Notes: generated from the letters alone by a model not told the origin. A stretch of 64,000 bases of DNA from Catenulispora sp. MAP5-51 (GCF_041261205.1 NZ_JBGCCH010000015.1:62001-126000); one strand, 5' to 3'; positions 46,106-54,492 are shown, numbered from the stretch's first letter. Translations and numbers: made by a program.

Positions 46106-46768
46106 CTAGTAGCAGCCCTGGGCGCTCAGGTTCGCCGAGATCGACAGGCCCTTGAGCGCCATCGTGCCGGCGGTGGTGGAGTAGGCGGTCTGCTTGACGT
46201 CCGTCAGCACCGCGTGGTCCACGACCTGGCCGAAGTCGCCGGCGGCGAACGGCGTGGTGGAGCCGTCGGGGTTGCCGGTGTGCTTGTCGAAGCCCTGGAT
46301 GCCGGTCTTGCTGGCGATGTCCGCGGCGCTGGCGCCGATGGTCACACCGGTGAACGTCGCGTCGGCGTTCACCTGGTCGGCGTCCAGGACCAGGTCGGTG
46401 GCCTGCACCGGGGTGCCGCCGCCGCCGGCGCGCAGGATGATCGACAGGTTGCCCAGGACCGGGATCGGCACGACCACGGACTGGCACATGTTGGTGATGG
46501 TGGCGCTCTTGATGCCGGCCACGGCGACCGCGTGCGGCTTGCCGTTGGCGTCGACGACCACGTCGCCGGACTGGGCGAAGGTCTGGCCGTCGAGCTGGTC
46601 GGCGGAGACCTCGAACCGCTGGCCGGACACGGCGAACGAGCTGGCCAGCACACCCTGGGCCATCGCGACGGTCATCGCGCCGGCGATGCCGACGGTGGGG
46701 ACCATCACCAGGGCGAAGCGCTTCCACTTGGTGCCGCCCAGCACCTGGGAGCCCAATGCGTCCTTCAT
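46106..46768 (-). CDS. DUF6230-family exported protein
   Basis: The 220-residue protein begins TKWKRFALVMVPTVGIAGAM, a membrane helix or uncleaved signal (about 17-40), then ASSFAVSGQRFEVSADQLDG, ITNMCQSVVVPIPVLGNLSI, and a C-terminal YSTTAGTMALKGLSISANL, all marks of DUF6230. The mature region is probably beta-helical or lipid-binding, outside the membrane. GGAGGAG precedes ATG 46768. It is the first gene of the operon and has a long upstream region with two dyads. Confidence 0.88.
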   Translation of the reverse strand: MKDALGSQVLGGTKWKRFALVMVPTVGIAGAMTVAMAQGVLASSFAVSGQRFEVSADQLDGQTFAQSGDVVVDANGKPHAVAVAGIKSATITNMCQSVVVPIPVLGNLSIILRAGGGGTPVQATDLVLDADQVNADATFTGVTIGASAADIASKTGIQGFDKHTGNPDGSTTPFAAGDFGQVVDHAVLTDVKQTAYSTTAGTMALKGLSISANLSAQGCY

Positions 46769-46984
46769 GCGTTACTCCTCCACGAGCGGATGGGACGGGT
46801 CCAGCGCGCGCCGGACCGCGGCATGCGGGCCGAGGTGACCCGTGAGGGCCTTCGGCGAACGGCAGCGACGAGAAGCTCTGCCGACCCGGTGGGGACCTGC
46901 CGCCCGCGCGATCGTTTCGGGGATCGTCGGATTAACAGACCGAGCGGATGTGATCGTGGTCTACTCGCGCCCGGCGCACAAGGG

Positions 46985-47010
46985 GTTCGTTACCGACCGG
47001 TAACACGAAC
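46985..47010. promoter_or_regulatory. TetR-type palindrome GTTACC-N4-GGTAAC
   Basis: GTTACC (46989-46994) and GGTAAC (46999-47004) flank GACC; the outer GTTCG and CGAAC extend the dyad with a 2-base bulge. The form is typical of TetR-family operators. It lies about 220 bases upstream of DUF6230, while a TetR gene is encoded at 48629. Confidence 0.5.
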
Positions 47011-47085
47011 GAGGGACGCTCTTTGCCCGCCGAGGGCACCCGGAGGGCTCATAAAGAAGAACTGACGGCTCATTAGACACGCTGT

Positions 47086-47100
47086 GTAGTTGCAAACTAC
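47086..47100. promoter_or_regulatory. Perfect dyad GTAGTTGCAAACTAC
   Basis: GTAGTT and AACTAC are exact inverse complements around GCA (15 bp). The AT-rich form in a GC-rich background suggests a winged-helix (MarR/PadR-like) operator; the regulator is unknown. Confidence 0.45.
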
Positions 47101-47202
47101 GGACAAACCGCCCGATTCCCCCGGCTGTGACCCCGCTCTCATCCGAAGTCTGACGAGCCGTCAAGCCGGTGTGACACTTGGCAAAGAAAAAGTAAAATGA
47201 AG

Positions 47203-47235
47203 GCCCCCGCGCCGGTCTTGATCAGGCGCGGGGGC
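47203..47235. terminator. Terminator with U-tract, bidirectional
   Basis: GCCCCCGCGCC (47203-47213) and GGCGCGGGGGC (47225-47235) form a perfect 11-bp stem with an 11-base loop. On the plus strand GTTTT follows. On the minus strand it lies 73 bases past the thioredoxin-TPR stop and is followed by CTTCATTTTAC. Confidence 0.85.
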
Positions 47236-47307
47236 GTTTTCGCAGGCCATGGAGAACCCCGCGTCCGAACCCCTGTGCGGGCCCGGCCGGGGCATTCTCG
47301 ACAAGCC

Positions 47308-48309
47308 TCAGAACAAGACCCTGGTCAGCTTCTGCCGGCCGGTCGCGGTGCGCGGGTCCTCGGGGCCCAGCAGCTCGAAGAAGTCGAGCAACTTCACCCG
47401 TGCGGCGTCCCGGTCCGCGCCGGCGTTGCGGGCCACGAAGGCCACCAGCCGGTCGATCGCCTCGTCCACCCGGCCGGTGGACAGGTCCAGCTCGGCGGCG
47501 GCGATCTGGGCCGCGACGTCGTCGGGCTTGGCCGCGGCGTCGGAGCGGACCTGGTCGACGTCCAGGTCCCGGGTGTTGAGCATCAGCTCGACCTGGGCCA
47601 GCGCCAGCTTGGCCTCGGTGTCGCCGGGGTTGGCGTTCAGGACATCGCGGAAGGCCTGCGCGGCGCCGTCGAGGTCGTTCTCCTCCAGCGCCGAATACGC
47701 CGCGGCCAGCGCCGGGTCCATCGGCGGCTCGGGCAGCTCCTCGGGGGCCTGGCCGTCGGCGGTGCCGGTGACGCCGTTCTCGGCGGCCAGCCGCAGCAGC
47801 TCGTCCAGGTAGCGGCGGACCTGCGCCTCCGGGACCGCGCCCGGGAACAGCGGGACCAGCCGGCCGCCGACCACCGCCATCACCATCGGGATGGACTGGA
47901 TGCCGAACTCCTGGGCCAGCTGCGGGTTGGCGTCCACGTCCAGCTTGGCCAGCACGAAGCGGCCGGCGTACTCCTCGGCCAGCCGCTCCAGCACCGGGGA
48001 GAGCTGCTTGCACGGGCCGCACCACTCGGCCCAGAAGTCGATGACGACCGGGACGGTCATCGAGCGCTCGATGACGTCGGCGTCGAAGGTGGCGTCGGAG
48101 GTGTCGAAGACCAGGGGCGAGCCGATGGCGCCGGTGCCGTCGGCAGCCGGGCCGGAACCGTCGGCCGGGGCCGCCTGGGCCGGCGCGGCCGGTGCGGCCT
48201 GCGGCTTGGCGGCGAGGGCCCCGAGGTCCACCACGCCGCGCAGGGCTGAGGCGGGCAGGCCGGAGCCTCCGCCGGCGGCCATCCCGGGGATCTGAGGTCG
48301 CTGTCTCAT
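47308..48309 (-). CDS. Thioredoxin-domain protein with C-terminal TPR (CnoX/YbbN-like)
   Basis: The 333-residue protein has a Pro/Ala-rich N-terminus (1-65), a thioredoxin fold (70-180) with an intact WCGPC (Cys97, Cys100), cis-Pro block QSIPMVMAV, and a C-terminal TPR region (about 210-330: ALAAAYSALEENDLDGAAQAFRD). CnoX-type proteins protect folding clients under oxidative or hypochlorite stress. E. coli CnoX lacks the second redox Cys, whereas this one keeps both, so redox activity is likely. GGGGAGGA precedes ATG 48309. Confidence 0.92.
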   Translation of the reverse strand: MRQRPQIPGMAAGGGSGLPASALRGVVDLGALAAKPQAAPAAPAQAAPADGSGPAADGTGAIGSPLVFDTSDATFDADVIERSMTVPVVIDFWAEWCGPCKQLSPVLERLAEEYAGRFVLAKLDVDANPQLAQEFGIQSIPMVMAVVGGRLVPLFPGAVPEAQVRRYLDELLRLAAENGVTGTADGQAPEELPEPPMDPALAAAYSALEENDLDGAAQAFRDVLNANPGDTEAKLALAQVELMLNTRDLDVDQVRSDAAAKPDDVAAQIAAAELDLSTGRVDEAIDRLVAFVARNAGADRDAARVKLLDFFELLGPEDPRTATGRQKLTRVLF

Positions 48310-48628
48310 GGCGCCATCCTCCCCTTTCCGGCTAACCTCACGCCAACTCCGCCCACCCGTCACCCACCGCCGCCCGTTAAGGAGGCGCTACGCGCCACCA
48401 GCCCCCCTCTAGGTCCCCACCTGAAGGGGAGGCTGGCGCTCTTGCGTGTCCCGCTCGTGGAAGCAAGACTGATCATTAAGAATACGCGACGAAGCGTATC
48501 GCAAAAGACCGGGCCGCGTGAAGATCGGGTTAACAACCCGGCGGCCGGACCCGGCGAGTACGGACAGCCATAACGGGCATCCGACGACGGGCTACTTCAG
48601 CGAGCGACTTCAGAAGGAGGCGGCAGCC
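48310..48628. other. Divergent control region, thioredoxin-TPR / TetR
   Basis: 319 bases. The only structure I can support is the ATACGC/GCGTAT dyad at 48482-48499. The TetR frame is open back to 48518 but has a strong ribosome site only at 48614-48620. Confidence 0.5.
48482..48499. promoter_or_regulatory. Possible TetR operator
   Basis: ATACGC (48482-48487) and GCGTAT (48494-48499) are exact inverse repeats 6 bases apart, 130 bases upstream of the TetR start, consistent with autoregulation. Confidence 0.45.
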
Positions 48629-49273
48629 ATGGCGTCCGGGTCCGAGGACACCCCGCGCGGCTCGTCGGCGCAGGCCGCGGCACGCACCCGCGGCCGGCCG
48701 CGCAACGCCGACGCCGACACCGCCATCCTGGCCGCGACCCGCGCCCTGCTCGCCGAACGCGGCTGGCCCGACCTGACCATCGCCGAGGTGGCCTCCCGCG
48801 CCGGCGTGGCCAAGACCACGCTCTACCGCCGCTGGCCCGGCAAGGCCGACCTGGTGGTGGACGCCATGGCCGAGCTGTTCTCGCACCTGGAGGTCCTGGA
48901 CCGCGGCTCGATGCTGCAGGACGCCCTGGCCACCGTCGGACAGTACGTGGAGCTGCTTCAGCTGCCCGAGACGCAGGCGGCACTGCTGGCGTTGTCCGCC
49001 GAGGCCGACCGCGACGACACGCTGCGCGCGAAGGTCATCGACAAGGTCATCGACCCGCAGCGGCACCTGGTCTACGAGGCCTGGGAACGGGCCTGCCGGC
49101 GTGGCGAGGTCGAGGGCGAGACGGACATCGACCTGATCTTCGACATGATCTGCGGCACGCTGGTGCACCGGATCCTGATCAAGGGGCAGCCGGTCGACGA
49201 GGACTACCTGACGCGGTTCGTGTCGGTGGTGCTGGCGGGCCTGGCACAGCTGCGGCTCAGCGGCGGGATCTAG
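48629..49273 (+). CDS. TetR-family transcriptional regulator
   Basis: The 214-residue protein has a basic RTRGRPRNADAD start and the TetR HTH (about 25-75): AILAATRALLAERGWPDLTI, AEVASRAGVAKTTLYRRWPGK. The C-terminal part is an all-helical ligand domain with VHRILIKGQPVDEDYLTRFV, as in the TetR_C class. AAGGAGG with an 8-base spacer fixes ATG 48629. Candidate sites are the dyad at 48482 and the GTTACC dyad at 46989. Ligand unknown. Confidence 0.93.
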   Translation: MASGSEDTPRGSSAQAAARTRGRPRNADADTAILAATRALLAERGWPDLTIAEVASRAGVAKTTLYRRWPGKADLVVDAMAELFSHLEVLDRGSMLQDALATVGQYVELLQLPETQAALLALSAEADRDDTLRAKVIDKVIDPQRHLVYEAWERACRRGEVEGETDIDLIFDMICGTLVHRILIKGQPVDEDYLTRFVSVVLAGLAQLRLSGGI

Positions 49274-49322
49274 GTGTACATCTAGGGCCTCGGCTCAGAA
49301 CGCGGCCGCCAGAGAGCCCGAT

Positions 49323-49877
49323 TCAGCCTTCTGACGGCGGCCCGTCCAGGATCCTGCTGTCGCTCTGCGCGATCTGCTCGACGGCCCAGTCCGACCACTC
49401 CCGGCTCATGGCGGCCAGCCGCTTGGCGAACTCCAGCACCAGCCGTCCGTAGACGTGCAGGTCCTCGTCCTCCCACTCGATGGACGTCTCCAGCTCCTCC
49501 ATCGCCGCGACGTCCCTGGCGGCCATCTCCCCCAGCCACCCCAGGAAGCCGGTGGCCTGCTCGCGGGAAACCGCGCCCAGCAGGAACACCTTCAGCAGGC
49601 CCTCGCTGCGCGGGTGCACGTCGGTCTCGACCTCCAGCAGCCAGTGCCGCAGTTCGACGTGGCCGGCCTCGGTCAGCGCGTACTCCTTGCGGCCCCGGGG
49701 ACCCTCCGCCGAGGCGGTCAGCAGACCGGCGGCCGCGAGCTTGTTGAGCTCGGAGTAGACCTGGCTCTGGGTGGCCGGCCAGATGTTGTGCAGCGAGGCG
49801 TTGAAGACCTGCATCAGGTCGTAGCCGCTGGCCGGCTGCTCGCGCAGCAGGCCCAACAGCGCGTGTCGCAGGCTCAT
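49323..49877 (-). CDS. PadR-family transcriptional regulator
   Basis: The 184-residue protein has the PadR winged helix (SLRHALLGLLREQPASGYDLMQ, WPATQSQVYSELNKLAAAGLL, GRKEYALTEAG) and a C-terminal Vir-type helical dimerisation domain with WSDWAVEQIA. GAGGGG precedes ATG 49877. It is divergent from a small membrane-protein gene, and three TGACAGGTC half-sites fill the gap, so it probably represses both. Confidence 0.93.
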   Translation of the reverse strand: MSLRHALLGLLREQPASGYDLMQVFNASLHNIWPATQSQVYSELNKLAAAGLLTASAEGPRGRKEYALTEAGHVELRHWLLEVETDVHPRSEGLLKVFLLGAVSREQATGFLGWLGEMAARDVAAMEELETSIEWEDEDLHVYGRLVLEFAKRLAAMSREWSDWAVEQIAQSDSRILDGPPSEG

Positions 49878-49933
49878 GCGATCGCCCCTCGCTTCCGGTG
49901 CGACGGTCCGGGCCGCCGATCGATCATCCCCGC

Positions 49934-49999
49934 GACAGGTCTATCACGACCCTTCACGATTGACAGGTCAAGATAGGACCTTCTAACTTCGACCTGTCA
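49934..49999. promoter_or_regulatory. Three PadR-type half-sites
   Basis: GACAGGTC occurs at 49934-49941 and 49962-49969, and its inverse GACCTGTC at 49991-49998. The second and third form a dyad TGACAGGTC-N21-GACCTGTCA. Spacing is 28-29 bases between sites, close to three turns of the helix. Confidence 0.6.
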
Positions 50000-50051
50000 C
50001 AAGTGGAATGTCGAATCGTCGGACCGTCCGACGCTCTCGGAAGGAGCCCCC

Positions 50052-50600
50052 GTGGCGTACCTCCTCGCCTTCGCGCCCTGGATCGCCTTCGCGGTCGTGC
50101 CCGGCGGCGCGTGGGCCTGGGCCGCGCTGATCGCGCTCGCCGTCTCGGCGGCCGGCGTGGTCCGGCAGACCCGCGCCGGCCTGCCCCTGGACGCCCAGGT
50201 CATCGCGATCGGCTCGGCGGTCTACTTCGCCGCGCTGGCCGTGCTGGCGTTCGCCGACCCGCACACCGCGCTGCACGCGTACACCCCGGCGCTGGCCTCC
50301 GGGGCCCTGGCGCTGATCGGGATCGGGTCGCTGGCCCTGCGCGAGCCGTTCACGCTGGGCATCGCCAAGCAGGAGATGCCTCGCGAGGCCTGGGACCACC
50401 CGGAGTTCCTGCGGGTGAACGTCGTCATCACGGCGGTGTGGACCGCGAGCTTCGCGGCCGGCGCCGTCGCCCTGGCCTTCCTGGCCCACTCGCCGGCGGC
50501 GCCGCGCGTCACGGTCCAGGTCGCCGCGTTCGTCGTGCCGATGGTCTTCACCGGTCGCTACGTCGCCGCGGCCCGCGCCCGAGCGGCCGCGGCGGCATAG
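50052..50600 (+). CDS. Small polytopic membrane protein, 182 aa
   Basis: The protein has five hydrophobic helices and short loops, with REPFTLGIAKQEMPREAWDHPEFLRVN in the middle and a C-terminal TGRYVAAARARA. I do not assign a family; similar proteins in actinobacteria are annotated only as membrane proteins. GTG 50052 has AAGGAG at 5-base spacing. It is divergent from the PadR gene, whose operator region it shares, so it is the probable PadR target. Confidence 0.75.
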   Translation: MAYLLAFAPWIAFAVVPGGAWAWAALIALAVSAAGVVRQTRAGLPLDAQVIAIGSAVYFAALAVLAFADPHTALHAYTPALASGALALIGIGSLALREPFTLGIAKQEMPREAWDHPEFLRVNVVITAVWTASFAAGAVALAFLAHSPAAPRVTVQVAAFVVPMVFTGRYVAAARARAAAAA

Positions 50601-50622
50601 AGGCACAGAGCGGCACACAAAA

Positions 50623-50654
50623 GATCGGCCGGGCCCGTGCGGGCCCGGCCGATC
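50623..50654. terminator. Bidirectional terminator between the membrane protein gene and icmA
   Basis: GATCGGCCGGGCCC (50623-50636) and GGGCCCGGCCGATC (50641-50654) form a perfect 14-bp stem with loop GTGC. It separates two convergent genes. Confidence 0.85.
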
Positions 50655-50686
50655 AGAACACTCTGATACCTCGATAGCTCGATACC

Positions 50687-52378
50687 TCAGATGCGCGCGG
50701 GCTCGCGGTAGACGCCCCACTCATCGCGCAGCGCGTCGCAGATCTCGCCGAGCGTCGCCTCGGCGCGCACCGCGTCCAGCATCGCGGGCACCATGTTCGC
50801 ACCCGTTCGCGCCGCGTCGAGCATCGTGGCCAGGGCGGCCTGGACCGCCTCGCCGTCCCGCTCGGCCTTGCGGGAACCCAGGACGCGCACCTGCTCACGC
50901 TCCACCTCGTGCGAGACGCGCAGGATCTCCAGCGGCTCGTCGATCGCGTCGGTGTAGGCGTTCACGCCGACGATGCGCTTGTCGCCCTTCTCGACCGAGC
51001 GCTGGTAGGCGAAGGAGGCCTCGGCGATCTCGGAGGTGAACCAGCCGTCCTCGATGCCGCGCAGCAGGCCGGCGGTGATCGGGCCGACCGCGTGCTGGGC
51101 CCCGTTGGGGTCCAGGTCCTTGATCCGCTGGAAGATCGCCTCGGCCTCGGCCTCGATGCGGTCGGTCAGGGCCTCGACGTACCAGCTGCCGCCCAGCGGG
51201 TCGGCGACGTTCGCCACGCCCGTCTCCTCCATGATCACCTGCTGGGTGCGCAGGGCGATCTCGGCGGCCTTGGCCGAGGGCAGGGCCAGGACCTCGTCCA
51301 GGGCGTTGGTGTGCAGCGAGTTGGTGCCGCCCAGGACGCCGGCCAGGGCCTCGATCGCGGTGCGCACCACGTTGTTGTCGGGCTGCTGCGCGGTCAGCGA
51401 GACGCCGGCGGTCTGGGTGTGGAAGCGCAGCCACTGCGCCTTCTCGGTCTTGGCGCCGTAGACGTCGCGCATCCAGCGGGCCCAGATGCGGCGGGCCGCG
51501 CGGAACTTCGCGATCTCCTCGAAGAACTCCACGTGCGCGTCGAAGAAGAACGACAGGCCCGGGGCGAACACGTCGACGTCCAGGCCGCGCGACAGGCCCA
51601 GTTCCACGTAGCCGAAGCCGTCGGCGAGCGTGAACGCCAGCTCCTGCGCGGCCGTGGCCCCGGCCTCGCGGATGTGGTAGCCGGACACCGACAGCGGCTT
51701 GTACGCCGGGACCTTCTCGGCGGTGAACTCCATCAGGTCGCCGATCAGGCGCAGGTGCGGCTCGGGGTCGAACAGCCACTCCTTCTGCGCGATGTACTCC
51801 TTGAAGATGTCGGTCTGCAGCGTGCCGTTGAGCCGGCCGATGTCCACACCCTGACGCTCGGCGGCGACCAGGTACATGCAGAACACCGGGACGGCCGGGC
51901 CGCTGATCGTCATCGAGGTGGTGACCTCGCCCAGCGGGATGTCGCGGAACAGCACCTCCATGTCGGCGGCGGAGTCGATGGCGACGCCGCAGTGGCCGAC
52001 CTCGCCCAGGGCGCGCGGGGAGTCGGAGTCGTGGCCCATCAGGGTCGGCATGTCGAAGGCCACGGACAGCCCGCCGCCGCCGGCGGCCAGGATCATCCGG
52101 TAGCGCTCGTTGGTCTGCTCGGCGTTGCCGAAGCCGGCGAACTGCCGGATGGTCCATGGCTTGCCCCGGTAGCCGGTCGGGTGGATCCCGCGCGTGTAGG
52201 GGAACTCCCCCGGCCATCCGATCCGCTCGAAGCCGGGGACCTCGGAGCCCTCCGGCGGGCCGTACACCGGCTCGACGTCGGTGCCGGAGATCGTGGTGAA
52301 ATCGGCGTCCCGCTTGCGCGCGGCGTCATAGCGCGCCTGCCAGCGGTCGCGGCCTTCGGAGATCTGCTCGGAGTCCAT
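50687..52378 (-). CDS. icmA: Isobutyryl-CoA mutase large subunit
   Basis: IcmA with IcmB and adenosylcobalamin interconverts isobutyryl-CoA and n-butyryl-CoA. The 563-residue protein is a mutase catalytic TIM barrel without the C-terminal B12-binding domain, which fits IcmA (about 566 aa) and not full methylmalonyl-CoA mutase. Diagnostic residues agree: Phe80 in TIRQFAGFGNAEQTN and Gln198 in KEYIAQKEW, where methylmalonyl-CoA mutase has Tyr and Arg. No icmB is in the window. ATG 52378 follows a -10-like TAAAAT by 7 bases and lacks a ribosome site, so it is probably leaderless, with a palindrome in the promoter. Confidence 0.93.
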   Translation of the reverse strand: MDSEQISEGRDRWQARYDAARKRDADFTTISGTDVEPVYGPPEGSEVPGFERIGWPGEFPYTRGIHPTGYRGKPWTIRQFAGFGNAEQTNERYRMILAAGGGGLSVAFDMPTLMGHDSDSPRALGEVGHCGVAIDSAADMEVLFRDIPLGEVTTSMTISGPAVPVFCMYLVAAERQGVDIGRLNGTLQTDIFKEYIAQKEWLFDPEPHLRLIGDLMEFTAEKVPAYKPLSVSGYHIREAGATAAQELAFTLADGFGYVELGLSRGLDVDVFAPGLSFFFDAHVEFFEEIAKFRAARRIWARWMRDVYGAKTEKAQWLRFHTQTAGVSLTAQQPDNNVVRTAIEALAGVLGGTNSLHTNALDEVLALPSAKAAEIALRTQQVIMEETGVANVADPLGGSWYVEALTDRIEAEAEAIFQRIKDLDPNGAQHAVGPITAGLLRGIEDGWFTSEIAEASFAYQRSVEKGDKRIVGVNAYTDAIDEPLEILRVSHEVEREQVRVLGSRKAERDGEAVQAALATMLDAARTGANMVPAMLDAVRAEATLGEICDALRDEWGVYREPARI

Positions 52379-52385
52379 GCGGCCA

Positions 52386-52409
52386 ATTTTACTAGGACGT
52401 CCTACTAAA
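52386..52409 (-). promoter_or_regulatory. icmA promoter with 22-bp MarR-type palindrome
   Basis: Minus-strand TAAAAT (52391-52386) lies 7 bases before the icmA ATG. The palindrome TTTACTAGGACGTCCTACTAAA (52388-52409), perfect over TAGGACGTCCTA and with one symmetric mismatch pair, covers the spacer and -10. A MarR gene ends 62 bases upstream, so repression by that protein is likely. Confidence 0.7.
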
Positions 52410-52470
52410 TGCGAAGCCGGGCAGCCTGACCAGGCGATGAACAGTTCGGGACCGGCTGCTTGGGCCCCGC

Positions 52471-52977
52471 TTAGGCCTCGAAATCGCCCGCGGCGACCCG
52501 CAGGTCGCGCAGCACGGTGAACAGCTCCCGGTGCTGCTCGGAGCTCAACGCGCTCATCCCGAACTCGGCGGCCATCAGGTCCGCGGTCGCGGCCTCGACG
52601 ACCTGCCGGCCCTTGGCCGTGATCTCGGCCAGGGTGCCGCGGCCGTCGTCGGGGTTGGGGCGCCGGGCCACCAGGCCGGACTTCTCCAGCCGGTCGATGA
52701 TGTTCGTGACCGACGTCGGGTGCACCTGCAGCCGCTCGCCGACCTTGGACAGCGGCAGCGATCCGGCCCGGCTGAAGGTCAGCAGCACCAGCGCCTCGTA
52801 GCGGGCGAAGGTGAGCTCGTAGGGCTTGACGATCGCGTCGACCCGGGCCAGCAACAGCTGCTGCGCCCGCATGACCGAGGTGATGGCGAGCATCGAAGTG
52901 GACTCGCCCCAGCGGTCCTTCCACGACTCGAAGGCGCGCTCGATCGGGTCGAACGAGAGATTCCGGTCCTTGGGCAC
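52471..52977 (-). CDS. MarR-family regulator, probable icmA regulator
   Basis: The 168-residue protein has a long first helix (PIERAFESWKDRWGESTSML) and the winged helix SRAGSLPLSKVGERLQVHPTSVTNIIDRLEKSGLVARRPNPDDGRG, with the usual PDDGR wing. It is encoded directly upstream of icmA on the same strand, and a 22-bp palindrome lies at the icmA promoter. Acyl-CoA or fatty-acid sensing is plausible but not shown. Confidence 0.92.
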   Translation of the reverse strand: MPKDRNLSFDPIERAFESWKDRWGESTSMLAITSVMRAQQLLLARVDAIVKPYELTFARYEALVLLTFSRAGSLPLSKVGERLQVHPTSVTNIIDRLEKSGLVARRPNPDDGRGTLAEITAKGRQVVEAATADLMAAEFGMSALSSEQHRELFTVLRDLRVAAGDFEA

Positions 52978-53091
52978 GCGGTTACGTTAGCCGCTCAGCG
53001 CCGGCGTGAGACCGGGGCGCCCGGGTGGCGGACGCCGAACGTATGCGCGTTGAGTGGACGAACGGCCGACCGATCGCGTTGACTGGCAAAC

Positions 53092-54492
53092 GTGACAGAG
53101 GTCAAGAGCGAACCGGGTACGCCAGAGGCCGAGAAGGCCGCCGCCGCATCATTCCCCTGGCCGATCCACGAAGCAGTGCTCGACAACGGACTGCGCGTCG
53201 TGGTCAGCCCCGATCCCACCACGCCGATCGCCGCCGTGAACCTCTGGTACGACGTGGGCTCGCGCCACGAGCGGGCCGGGAAGCACGGCTTCGCCCACCT
53301 GTTCGAACACCTGATGTTCGAGGGCTCGGCGCACGTGGCCAAGGGCGAGCACTTCGAGTGGGTGACGGCGGCCGGCGGCGCCGCGATCAACGCCACCACC
53401 AGCCCCGACCGCACGAACTATTTCCAGGTCATGCCCTCCTCCCAGCTGGAGCTGGCGCTGTGGCTGGAGGCCGACCGCATGGGCTCCCTGGCCCTGACCC
53501 AGGAGACCCTGGACAACCAGCGCGAGGTCGTGAAGAACGAGCGGCGCCAGCGCTACGACAACCCGCCGTACGGCCGCTGGGTCGAATACGCCCTCGAACT
53601 CACCTTCCCCGAGGGCCACCCGTACCACCACACCACCATCGGCTCGATGGAGGAGCTCCAGGAAGCCGCCCTGGAGGACTTCCAGGACTTCAACGCGGTC
53701 TACTACTCGCCGAACAACGCGGTGCTCACCGTCGCCGGCGACGTGGACGCCGAGCAGGTCGTACAGCTGGCGGAGAAGTACTTCGGCGGCATCCAGCGGC
53801 ACGGCGACATCCCGCCGGCCCCGGACGGCACGCTGCCCGCGCTGAAGCTCGGCACGACCACGCGCCGCGTGGTGCCGGACGACTCGGTGCCGCGCCCGAT
53901 GACGTTCTTCATGTTCCGCTCCCCCGACGCCCGCGACGAGGACTACGCCGCGGTCGAGGTGCTGGCCGCGGTGCTCGGCCGCGGCCGCGGCGCCCGCCTG
54001 TACCGCAAGCTGATCACCGAGAAGAACCTGGCGCAGCGCGAGGAGTCCTACACCTCGACGTGGAACCTGGCCTACGGCGCCTCGGTGTTCTTCGGCCTGT
54101 TCAGCCCGCGCGACGGCGTGGAGGCCGCCGAGGTGGAGCGCGAGTTCACCGCCGTGCTCGACGCGCTGGCCGACGGCTCCGCCCCGGTCTCCGAGTCCGA
54201 ACTCGGCCGGGCCAAGGCCCTGCTGACCAGCGACTGGCTGCGCGCGGTCAGCGAGCTCGGCGGCCGCGCCGACCTGCTCGGCCAGTACGCCACGGTGGAC
54301 GGCGACCCGAAGATCGTGCGCGAGTACCTGGGGCGGCTGGAGGCGGTCACCGCCGAGGACGTGCAGCGCGTCGCCGCGCAGATCCTTCCCGACGACAACC
54401 GCGTCGTCATCGAGTACGTGACGAGCGCTGCGTCCGACGACGCCGAGGGCAGCGAGGACGGCGCGGACGACGCCCAGGAGGCCGACGCATGA
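53092..54492 (+). CDS. M16B zinc protease, catalytic subunit
   Basis: The 466-residue pitrilysin-like subunit carries the inverted zinc motif HLFEH (69-73) and the third ligand Glu150 in VVKNER, so it is catalytic. It has two M16 halves, with the second starting near FFMFRSPDARDEDY, and a disordered acidic tail. GTG 53092 is the start. The gene overlaps the next one by ATGA; the two products form the classic M16B heterodimer in which the second subunit supplies the Arg/Tyr pair. Confidence 0.95.
   Translation: MTEVKSEPGTPEAEKAAAASFPWPIHEAVLDNGLRVVVSPDPTTPIAAVNLWYDVGSRHERAGKHGFAHLFEHLMFEGSAHVAKGEHFEWVTAAGGAAINATTSPDRTNYFQVMPSSQLELALWLEADRMGSLALTQETLDNQREVVKNERRQRYDNPPYGRWVEYALELTFPEGHPYHHTTIGSMEELQEAALEDFQDFNAVYYSPNNAVLTVAGDVDAEQVVQLAEKYFGGIQRHGDIPPAPDGTLPALKLGTTTRRVVPDDSVPRPMTFFMFRSPDARDEDYAAVEVLAAVLGRGRGARLYRKLITEKNLAQREESYTSTWNLAYGASVFFGLFSPRDGVEAAEVEREFTAVLDALADGSAPVSESELGRAKALLTSDWLRAVSELGGRADLLGQYATVDGDPKIVREYLGRLEAVTAEDVQRVAAQILPDDNRVVIEYVTSAASDDAEGSEDGADDAQEADA

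Larger units (their letters stand above)
46769..47307. other. Control region upstream of the DUF6230 operon
   Basis: 539 bases with no credible gene. It holds two dyads (46985-47010 and 47086-47100) and the trx terminator (47203-47235). The sequence between 46790 and 46960 shows nothing I can assign. Confidence 0.5.

Noticed and set aside
43190-46109. Long plus-strand frames antisense to the DUF6230/DUF6114/surface-protein operon
   Set aside because: They are Gly/Asp/Glu/Val-rich mirror readings of Ser/Thr/Pro codons, without ribosome sites; the minus strand carries recognisable families.
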